A stretch of DNA of 64,000 bases, taken from NCBI RefSeq assembly GCF_004364865.1, contig NZ_SOAU01000001.1, forward strand, positions 124,001 to 188,000, in the 5' to 3' direction. This DNA is from Ilumatobacter fluminis (GTDB lineage: Bacteria > Actinomycetota > Acidimicrobiia > Acidimicrobiales > Ilumatobacteraceae). Position numbers and translations under genes: made by a program. How positions within the stretch are numbered: position 1 is the stretch's first letter; every line of letters begins with the position of its first letter. Below the pieces are notes generated by a model. The model ran no database searches, was not told the DNA's origin, and was given only the letters and a program-made list of their open reading frames with translations. Shown here in pieces: positions 9,092 through 16,900 of the stretch.

Positions 9092-10309
9092 TCACGTCGG
9101 TCGGTCGGTGATGAGGTCGTGTCGCATGCGGCCGCGGGCGCTCGGGATCTCCCATTCCCAGATCGCCATCGCACCGCGGACCCACCGGTTGATCTGGACG
9201 GCGATGCCCGGATCGAACAGAGGCTGCTCCACGCCGGCCGGCGGTGCGTCGCCGTCGATCGCTGCGGCGATGTCGTGTGCGGTCGCATGCTCGAGCCACG
9301 CCAGCAGTCGCGGTTCGGAGATGAACGGCGACGGTGACGACGGGCTGTCGGTTGCCGCGGCTGCGGTGAGCACGGCTCGGCTCGCGAGCGGGGTGTCGAG
9401 CCGCCCGTCGAGCGGCCGGAGTGCTTCGACGGCGCCTGGTCGAGTTGCGACCAGCGGGATCGCCGGGAACGGATCGGGAACGGCGTAGGGGCGTGGCGCC
9501 CCGATGAACTCCTTGTCGATCACGAACACGCCGGGCAGCGGCACGCCGGTGCCATCACCGCTGAGGTTCGCCTGCAGCATCGAGAGCCAGGTGCGAACGA
9601 CGGCGATCAGTCCGCTGACGCGAGCCGCCGCGAACGAGGTGCCGCGATCTCGCTCGCTCGTCGCCAGGGCGCTGCGGCCCCAGGCGACGACGTCGGGGTC
9701 GAGGTCGGGTCGTCGCTCGCCGCCGCGCGCCGAGTAGTGGGCGACGGTCGTCCCGGCTTCGTCGTCGGTCGCACCGACCGCCAGCACGTCGTCGGACTCG
9801 GCCCACGGCGACAGGGTCTCGAAGCGGTAGGTCGGGTCGTGCCCGTTGCCGGCCGCGACGACGCACACGGTGAGGCCCGACACGTGGTGGAGGGCGTGAA
9901 TCACGCTGTCGTCGGGTGAGGTGGGAACGAGGGCGTCGTGTCGGTCGCCGAGCGACAGGTTGATCGCCGCACAGATGGCCGGGGGTGCCGCGACACCGAT
10001 CGGCTGTCCTTCGACGTACGGGTACGGGCGACCGGGCTCGACACCGCCGACCGTCCACTGGTGGCGTCGGCCACCGATGATGGCCGCGGCCCGATCGAGC
10101 CCGTGCAGGATGCCCCGTCGATCCGCGGTCAGCGGTTCGATGCCCACCACGCACGACAGATCTCGGAGTGCGCCTTCGTCGGCGCCGTCACCGGGGACGA
10201 CGGCGATCGGGATGTGCTCGTACACCTGGATCGCCGAGGTCACCGTCGCCAGCTCGCCGATCGCGTCCGCGGTCCGGTCCCGGTCGATCAGCACGCTCAG
10301 GTCGGCCAT
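9092..10309 (-). CDS. Subtilase-like (S8 family) protein lacking recognisable Asp and His motifs
   Basis: A 405-residue protein with two S8-family landmarks: the oxyanion-hole region VCVVAAGNG and the catalytic Ser region GTSFAAARVSGLIAV. INLSLGD before the first is also typical. I cannot find a DTG-type Asp motif or an HGT-type His motif in the N-terminal half, so it may be an inactive or unusual subtilase. No signal peptide is visible, which suggests a cytoplasmic role. The start is ATG at 10309 with GAGGAG upstream. The coiled-coil gene follows after 15 bases. Such pairs can be sensors or scaffolds, but nothing here proves a role. Confidence 0.7.
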   Translation of the reverse strand: MADLSVLIDRDRTADAIGELATVTSAIQVYEHIPIAVVPGDGADEGALRDLSCVVGIEPLTADRRGILHGLDRAAAIIGGRRHQWTVGGVEPGRPYPYVEGQPIGVAAPPAICAAINLSLGDRHDALVPTSPDDSVIHALHHVSGLTVCVVAAGNGHDPTYRFETLSPWAESDDVLAVGATDDEAGTTVAHYSARGGERRPDLDPDVVAWGRSALATSERDRGTSFAAARVSGLIAVVRTWLSMLQANLSGDGTGVPLPGVFVIDKEFIGAPRPYAVPDPFPAIPLVATRPGAVEALRPLDGRLDTPLASRAVLTAAAATDSPSSPSPFISEPRLLAWLEHATAHDIAAAIDGDAPPAGVEQPLFDPGIAVQINRWVRGAMAIWEWEIPSARGRMRHDLITDRPT

Positions 10310-10415
10310 CTCCTCGCCTTTCGAATCGGCCCCGCCACGAGGCGATCACGACGTTACGGAACGGTTCGGCGGCTGTCCAGACCCCGTCGGGCACCTGGGG
10401 TCGTCGCGTGAGCGG

Positions 10416-11687
10416 TCAGGAGATCTGGCTCGGTTCGCGCTCGGTGGCGCGGCGGTTGTCGGCGACCGAGTGGAGCGGTGACGTCGCCGGATGGGTGCGA
10501 GCCCACCGACGTTCGCGTCGGCGCTTCACCACATACCGGCGGCGGGCGACGACCGCGCCGACGAGCGCAGCGAGCAGCCCGAGCGCGATCACGACGGCAG
10601 TCGGGATCGACGAGCCGGCGTCGACACCGGACGACTCGGTCGCGACCGTGGTCGGTGCGGCGGTGGCCGGTGCAGCGACGACCGGCTCGGTCGTGGGCAC
10701 CGTCGTCGGTGACGGTTCCTCCGTCGACTCGCCGTACACGCCGAGGGCGCGGGCGGTCGCCTCGTCGACGGCACCGGTGACCTGCAGGTCACCCGCCTCG
10801 CGCTGGTAAGCGGCGACGGCGGCCATCGTGTCGTTGCCGTACACGCCGTCGGCGCCGCCCGGCACGTCGATCCCGGCGTCGATCAACGCCGCCTGGGTCT
10901 CGGCGACCGCGTCGCCTTCGGCGCCGGGCACGAGGATCGTCCACGGCGCAGCGGCGGGGCTGACGTCTTCGCCGGCGAGCACCCGCTGGAGGACGCCGCT
11001 GATGTAGGTGGTGACGGCGTCGACGCCGCTCGGCGACAGGTGGACGCCGTCGTACTCGAACCAGTCGCCGGCGCCGGTCGAGTAGGCGGCCCAGTCGGCC
11101 ACTTGGAGGAAACCGCCCGATTCCGCCGCCGCCTCGATCAGGCGCTCGTTGTACTGGCGGAAGGTGTCCGTGCTCGACTGTTCCTGCGGGTCGGAGTAGT
11201 CGACGTCGGCACCCGACCGCAGCGTGAGCCACACCACGTGCTCGACGTCGTACGTGCGGGCCGCATCGGTGACGGCGGTGATCGCATCGTCGATCGAATC
11301 CGCCGGATCGTTGTAGCCCGACATCACCACGAGCACGTCACCCAGCTCGCCACCGAGGGAGTGGATCGTCTCCACGACCGTCGCCGATCGGTAGCCCTCC
11401 CGACTGATGCACGAGGTGACGAGGGTGCGTCGGCACGACTCGGCGTTGAGCGCGAAGTCGAACGACCGCAGCGACCCGTAATCGGCGTACCAGCGCACCC
11501 CGGCCAGCGTCGAGTCGCCGATCAGACTGACGTCGCCGATCTCACCCGCAGCGTCGTAGCGAATCGTCTCGTCCGCCCCGACCGACCCGGCCGTGCCGGC
11601 GATGGCGCCGGCCGTCAGCGCCATCGACGCGGCGAAACCACGCCAACCGCGGCCGAGCCGCCGAGCGGGGTGCGAGGAAGCGTCCAT
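10416..11687 (-). CDS. Secreted SGNH/GDSL hydrolase with peptidoglycan-binding domain and C-terminal anchor
   Basis: A 423-residue cell-surface esterase/lipase-like hydrolase. The N-terminus has a signal peptide (RRLGRGWRGFAASMALTAGAIAGTAG). SGNH blocks are LIGDSTLAG (nucleophile Ser), MSGYND and DGVHLSPSG (catalytic Asp and His). A PG_binding_1 repeat follows (AVAETQAALIDAGIDVPGGADGVYGNDTMAAVAAYQ). A Thr/Pro/Ala-rich linker leads to a C-terminal TM (IPTAVVIALGLLAALVGAVVA) and a basic tail. The order is enzyme, wall-binding, stalk, anchor, consistent with tethering at the envelope. A natural substrate could be an O-acylated wall polymer; that is inference. Confidence 0.87.
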   Translation of the reverse strand: MDASSHPARRLGRGWRGFAASMALTAGAIAGTAGSVGADETIRYDAAGEIGDVSLIGDSTLAGVRWYADYGSLRSFDFALNAESCRRTLVTSCISREGYRSATVVETIHSLGGELGDVLVVMSGYNDPADSIDDAITAVTDAARTYDVEHVVWLTLRSGADVDYSDPQEQSSTDTFRQYNERLIEAAAESGGFLQVADWAAYSTGAGDWFEYDGVHLSPSGVDAVTTYISGVLQRVLAGEDVSPAAAPWTILVPGAEGDAVAETQAALIDAGIDVPGGADGVYGNDTMAAVAAYQREAGDLQVTGAVDEATARALGVYGESTEEPSPTTVPTTEPVVAAPATAAPTTVATESSGVDAGSSIPTAVVIALGLLAALVGAVVARRRYVVKRRRERRWARTHPATSPLHSVADNRRATEREPSQIS

Positions 11688-11770
11688 CGAGACGAGACAC
11701 GGTATCCGCCGATGCCGACGGCCAGAGATCGGGCCCGCCGGCCCGCCCTGCTCGACCCGCCCGCCGAAGG

Positions 11771-11809
11771 CGTGAACAAACTGCGGAACTATTCCGCATT
11801 TTGTTCATG
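11771..11809. repeat. Near-palindromic intergenic repeat, copy 1
   Basis: An 18-base left arm CGTGAACAAACTGCGGAA, a CTA loop, and a right arm with two mismatches. Flanks CCGCCGAAGGCG and GCGTTCGCCG are shared with the second copy at 12689-12727. The two copies bracket the DinB-like gene at 11835-12617. The repeat is AT-richer than its surroundings. Confidence 0.85.
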
Positions 11810-11834
11810 CGTTCGCCGTACCGGCCCGGCCCGG

Positions 11835-12617
11835 TCAGAGGCTGGCGGCGATGTCGCGCAGTTGGTGGGCGAGGGTCTCGTCGCCGTGCACCGTCAGTGA
11901 GGCCAGGTCGCCTCGGCCGTTGAGCCAGAGGTGGAGGTCGGCCGCGGTGCCTTCGACGGTGGCGTCCGGCGGTTCGTCGACCGGGTCGAGCGCGTCGAGG
12001 TCGTGCTCGGTGCCCGACTCGGGCGCGGTGCCGATCATTCGCCCGAAGGCGAGCGTCCAGGAGTCGTCGGTGTCGCCGGGCTGCAGCCGGATGACGCCGT
12101 TCCCGCGTTCGAACCGGCCCCACTCGGGCACGCCCGTGAGCATCACCTCGATCACCTCGGCGATGCCGTCCGCGGCGAACGCGGGCGAGAACGCAGGCAG
12201 GTCGGTGCCGGCGGCCAGACATCCGTCGACGTGGTGGACGGCGGCCTCGTGCGACTGCCGCCGGAGGGTGAATCCGACTGTCTGCTCGTCGCCCCAGCTC
12301 CACGCCGGCTCGGCGGGGTCGACGCCGGCGAGCGCGTCGAGCAGGCCGGTGGCGGCCCGTTCGAGTCCGTCGATCAACTCGTCGTCGGCAGGCCGTGCCG
12401 GCTCGACGTACTCACCGGGCCCTGTCGGCCGGTTCGCGACCACGCCGGTCCAGAACAGTTCGACTTCGGTGAGGTGCCAGACGAGGTCGGCCATGGTCCA
12501 GTCGGGGCAGGAGGGAACGGGCGTGTCGAGCGGAACCCGGCGAGCCACCTCGGCCAGCCCGAAGGCATGCTCCCGGATGACTTCGGTCCCCACGACATCG
12601 AGCGAGCGGCGACTCAT
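11835..12617 (-). CDS. Maleylpyruvate isomerase family (DinB-like, mycothiol-dependent) protein
   Basis: A 260-residue protein of the actinobacterial TIGR03083/MDMPI family, four-helix-bundle proteins related to DinB that often use mycothiol as thiol. PSCPDWTMADLVWHL in the N-terminus and RRQSHEAAVHHVD in the middle carry the His residues expected to bind metal. The C-terminal third (GTAADLHLWLNGR) matches the SCP-like tail found in many members. The start is ATG at 12617. The reaction is unknown; family members range from maleylpyruvate isomerase to detoxification enzymes. It is a single gene flanked on both sides by copies of the same palindrome. Confidence 0.85.
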   Translation of the reverse strand: MSRRSLDVVGTEVIREHAFGLAEVARRVPLDTPVPSCPDWTMADLVWHLTEVELFWTGVVANRPTGPGEYVEPARPADDELIDGLERAATGLLDALAGVDPAEPAWSWGDEQTVGFTLRRQSHEAAVHHVDGCLAAGTDLPAFSPAFAADGIAEVIEVMLTGVPEWGRFERGNGVIRLQPGDTDDSWTLAFGRMIGTAPESGTEHDLDALDPVDEPPDATVEGTAADLHLWLNGRGDLASLTVHGDETLAHQLRDIAASL

Positions 12618-12688
12618 CGCCGCATCATGACACGCCCCACCGCCCGACCGACGCCCGATTCCTGCGGACCGACCGCGTCCGCCGAAGG

Positions 12689-12727
12689 CGTGAACAAACT
12701 GCGGAACTATTCCGCAGTTTGTTCACG
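12689..12727. repeat. Perfect palindrome, copy 2, between divergent genes
   Basis: Arms CGTGAACAAACTGCGGAA and TTCCGCAGTTTGTTCACG are perfect reverse complements of 18 bases around CTA. The element sits 72 bases before the DinB-like start and 67 bases before the M48 protease start, where an operator could act on both. It could equally be a mobile palindromic repeat, because the flanks are conserved with copy 1. Confidence 0.9.
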
Positions 12728-12793
12728 CGTTCGCCGGGTGCGAGCCCGGTGGTGCTGCGGGGTCCGACTGCTCGTGCCTCTACTGTGTCGGTG

Positions 12794-13909
12794 ATGGAGG
12801 AGCGGTTGGCGGCGCCTGCGTATCACCGGGAGTTGCGGGCGCATCTCGAGTCGACCGAACCCGAGCTGTGGCGCTGGTTCTCCGAGTCGGCCCACCCGAC
12901 GCAGGAGCAGATCGACCAGGCCGAGCTCTCTCTCCTGAAGACGTGCTACCGACTCGACGGTGACGTGCACTCTGCGCTGGCCGGGATCGCCCAGGTCGTC
13001 GCCGGCAAGCTCGGCCTCGACCGCGAGATCGTGCTGTACCAGGAGTTGAACAGCGACGTCCGCAACGCCCGGGTGCTCCGCCTCGGCGACCGCATCCACA
13101 TCGTGTTCGCCGGCGACCTGCTCGACCTCCTGTCGGTGGCGGAGCAGGAGGCGGTCCTCGCCCACGAACTCGCCCACGCCCACCTCCACGAGCGCGACGA
13201 CCGTGCGTTCTGGGTGCTCGACCACATGGTCCACCGCATGGACGAGGAGGCGAACGCCGCCGACGCGATCGGTGAGACCGCCCGCCGCCTCCGCCTCCAC
13301 ACCGAGGTCTACGCCGACGCCATCTCGCTCGAGATCCTGGGCGATCAGCGGGCCGTGGTGTCGGCGATGGTGAAGGTGAGCACGGGTCTGCGCAACGTCG
13401 ACCCCGACGCCTACCTGCGCCAGGCGCGCCAGATCGTCGAGTCGGAACAGGTGGCGAGTGCGGGCTGGACGCACCCCGAGCTGCACGTGCGCATCGCCTG
13501 TCTCGCCGCCCGCTCGACCGAGGCGGAGGACGAGATCGTCCGCCAACTCATCGACGGCCCGGACGACCTCGACCACCTCGACCTGCTGGCCCAGCTCCGC
13601 CTCCAACAACTCACCCGACGCGTGCTCGCCTCCGGCGCCCGCGTCTCGGCCGAGACCGCCCAGTACCTGAGGAACGTCCCCGAGCTCGATGTGTCCACGG
13701 CGAACCTCGACACGATCGAACGCCTGGCCGACGACGAACTGACCGCAGCGACCCCGTCCGTCCGCCACCTGAGCGGAGCCCTCCTGGTCGACCTCGCCCT
13801 GAGCGGCGACGACCTCGAAGGCGTGCGGCAGTTCGAAGAAGAAGCCAAGCGCCTCGGCGTCGCAGAAGAGTTCACCAAGATCCTGACCAAAGCAACGGCC
13901 CGATCATGA
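12794..13909 (+). CDS. M48-family zinc metalloprotease
   Basis: A 371-residue protein with the zinc-binding motif HELAHAH (HExxH) at about residues 124-130. ADAISLEILGD later in the chain resembles the third-ligand helix of M48 peptidases (E-x3-D type). No membrane segment or signal peptide is visible, so it appears cytoplasmic, unlike HtpX. The start ATG at 12794 is chosen because the upstream part of the frame covers the palindrome and is not coding-like; no good ribosome site is seen. The C-terminal half is helical with no known domain. The substrate is unknown. Confidence 0.8.
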   Translation: MEERLAAPAYHRELRAHLESTEPELWRWFSESAHPTQEQIDQAELSLLKTCYRLDGDVHSALAGIAQVVAGKLGLDREIVLYQELNSDVRNARVLRLGDRIHIVFAGDLLDLLSVAEQEAVLAHELAHAHLHERDDRAFWVLDHMVHRMDEEANAADAIGETARRLRLHTEVYADAISLEILGDQRAVVSAMVKVSTGLRNVDPDAYLRQARQIVESEQVASAGWTHPELHVRIACLAARSTEAEDEIVRQLIDGPDDLDHLDLLAQLRLQQLTRRVLASGARVSAETAQYLRNVPELDVSTANLDTIERLADDELTAATPSVRHLSGALLVDLALSGDDLEGVRQFEEEAKRLGVAEEFTKILTKATARS

Positions 13910-13916
13910 ACCGAAG

Positions 13917-13976
13917 GGGGTCAGGTGTCAGAGGTGACGGCGAGGAACGAGCCGTTACCGGCGATCACCCGACCCC
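13917..13976. repeat. Structured inverted repeat, copy B
   Basis: Outer arms GGGGTCAGGTG and CACCCGACCCC (one mismatch) match those of the element at 6862-6929. The interior differs and forms its own hairpin, GTGACGGC...GCCGTTAC. It fills the 85-base gap between the M48 protease and the helicase start, so it may contribute to termination or to the helicase leader. Confidence 0.7.
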
Positions 13977-13994
13977 GGACAGGTGCGCGACGCG

Positions 13995-16900
13995 ATGACC
14001 TACGCACGGCTCCTCTCCGAAGCCACCGCGGCCGAGCAGCTCCCGTCGACCGGCGATGTGCTGGCCGTCGGCCTGCCGTTCCTGCGGCAGCTCGACGACC
14101 TGCACCGCCAGGGCCAGGTGTCCCGCATCAACGGCACCGATGCGGTCACCTACGACGGCACCTCCCTTCAGCTCGCTACCGGCCACACCCAGTCCCCGAA
14201 GCGCGACGAGCGCCTCACCCGCCGCCTCGATCCACCCGACCGGGCCCAGGCCATCACCGTCCAGCAGCGTGTCGCGATCGACGACCGCCAGGCCACGAGC
14301 CTCGACGTCCACGACGACGCCACCACGCTCCCGGATCGCCCAGTGTTCGAGATCGGCTACCGGGCGTGGGAGCAATCGCACGGTGTCCACGACGAGTTGA
14401 CCGACACGTACCTCGCCGGCCTCCTGCTCGCAGGCTACGCGTTCGGGCTCGACCTCGACCGGCCCGACGATGTGCACGAGCTCGCCCTCCGCCACCGCCA
14501 CCTGACGACCCTGAACCCGAACCTGCACCCGGTCGTCGCCGGCGTGCTGACCGATCTCACCCAGCCGAGCCGTCACCGTCGCCCCGCCCAACTCTCGGCG
14601 GTGATCGCCCAGCTCGAACACCACCGTGAGGTGCCGCCCGATCTCGACCTCGCCGACGCCTACGCGGCGGAGGAGGGATGGCGGAAGGCCGTCCTCGCCA
14701 CCTTGCGCGAGCGCGTGTTCGACGTATCTCGCCGCAACCGTGCCCTCTACTTCAAGCCGACGTCGGCGAACGTCTCGCTGACCGAGGCGTCGGTGCCGCT
14801 GCTGCTCGACGTGAACCGGATCCGCCCCGATGACCTCCTCACGTGGACGGGCAAGGCGGGTGCGGCGTTCCGGTCGGGGAAGGCGGTCGACCTCGAGCAG
14901 TGGTGTCGGTTCGAGGAGGCGCCGCACCTGGCGCCGGCGCTCGACACGATGATCAGCAACGAGCGCAAGCTGCGCGCCGAGCACGGCCACGGCCGCCTCC
15001 AGCTCATCGCTGCGTTCCTCCGCTGGGTCGATCCGGAGACGGACGAGCACGTCAACTCGCCGCTGTTCGTGACCCCGGCCGAGCTGACCCGCAAGAAGGG
15101 GGTGCGCAACCGGTATCGGGTGCAGACCGAGGAGGGGCTCGACGTGAACCCGGTGCTGCGGCACGTGTTCCGCTCCCGCTTCGGGGTGACCCTGCCGGAA
15201 CGGATCGACGGCGACGCCCAGTCGATCCTCACCTTCGTCGCCGACTTCCAGGCCGCGGTGCGGGCGACCGAACCATCCCTCACGATCGACCTGGTCGACA
15301 CGCCCCGCATCCACCTGATCCGCCGCCGGGCACAGCTCCGCGTCGACGCCTACCGTCGCCGCAAGGCGCGGGCGATGGCGAGCCAAGGCAGGTGGCGTCG
15401 ACAGGACCACAGCTACGACCACGACGACTGGCGCCCGCTCGGCCTCGCCCTCTACCGGCGCTTCGTCCGCTCCGCCGAACTGCCGCTCCGATCGATGACC
15501 GACGCAGCGCCACGTCCGCCACAACCGAACGCGATGGCCCCGTCGCTCCCGCCACCGTCCGGCCGAGCAGCGGCCACGCTCGAGCCGCCCGGTGCCCGTG
15601 AGCAGACGAACTATGCGGTGAGCACCGGCGACGTGAGCCGGCACCGATGGGAGGTCGACCTGTGTGCGGTCACCCTCGCCTCGCTCGGGTCGCGTCGCAC
15701 GAACCTGGCCCGCGACTACGACACGGTCCTCGCCGCCGGCGCCGAACCGTCCGGCTTCGCCGACGACGCGACCGCCCCGGCCTTCGAGTCGTTCGAGTCG
15801 ATCTTCGCCCCGGTCCCGCGCCGAACCGACCAGGCGCCGCCCGACCCGTTCACGGTCGATCAGCCGCTGGTCCTCCCGGCCGACGACGCGCAGGCGCGGG
15901 CGGTGCGGAAGGCGTCGGCGGGCGAGTCGTTCATCATCCAGGGGCCGCCGGGCACCGGCAAGAGCCAGACGATCACCAACCTGTTGGCGACCCTCGTGGC
16001 GGACGGGAAGCGGGTGCTGTTCGTGTGCGAGAAGCGGGCGGCGATCGACGTGGTGGCGCACCGCCTCCGCCAGGCGGGGCTGGGCGAGATCGTGGCGACG
16101 GTGCACGATTCGCAGCTCGACCGCAAGGAGGTGATCGCCGACCTCGGCGCCACCTACGAGTCGTGGCTCGCCGACGGCACCGACGACCGCGAAACCGCCC
16201 GGACGGCGGCACTGGCCGCGGTGCACGAGGTGCTCGATCCGCTCGAGCGACTCTTCGCCGAGGTGACGGACGAGCGCGGCGACCGGGCGAGCCTCGCCTC
16301 GATCGTCGAGCGTCTGGTCGGTCTGCGGGTGCGCCGGGTGGAACCGGCCGATCACCTGCCCGACGGTTTGGAGGAACCGGCGTGGCGCGCCGCCCGCCCG
16401 GCGATCGACCGGGTCGTCGCCGCAGCCGCGGCCGGCGGACGAACCGGCCCGCTCGGAGAGGTGGCCGCACTCCACGTTCAGCCGAATCAGCTGACCGACG
16501 GCGACCCGGTCGTGACCGCCCGCGAGGTCGGCTCGCAACTGGCGGCCGCCGTCCCGCCCTTCCTCGACGCGACCGCCGCCGCCGGCACGCCCGACCAGCC
16601 GGTCACCGTCGGCTCCGTCCGTCGTGTCGCCCCGGTCGCCGGCTGGCTCACCGCCTTCCACGAGCGCGGCGTGATCGGCGTGCTCGACCGCAGCCATCCC
16701 GCCCACCTCGACCTGCGCGCTGCCCAGGCCGCGCTCGACGCGGCGCAGGCCGAGGCCGACCAGAAAGGCACCGCGCGGGAACGGTGGACGACGGTGCTCG
16801 ACGCCGCCGACGCGCGTGCCGCCCTGTCGGTGGCGCAGTCGAAGGAGGGGTCGGCGTTCAAGTTCCTGTCGGGGTCGTGGCGGAAGGTGAAGTCGCTCGT

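Noticed and set aside
11771-12727. The paired palindromes as simple Rho-independent terminators
   Set aside because: There is no T-run on either side, and one copy lies between two divergent start codons, where no transcript should end.
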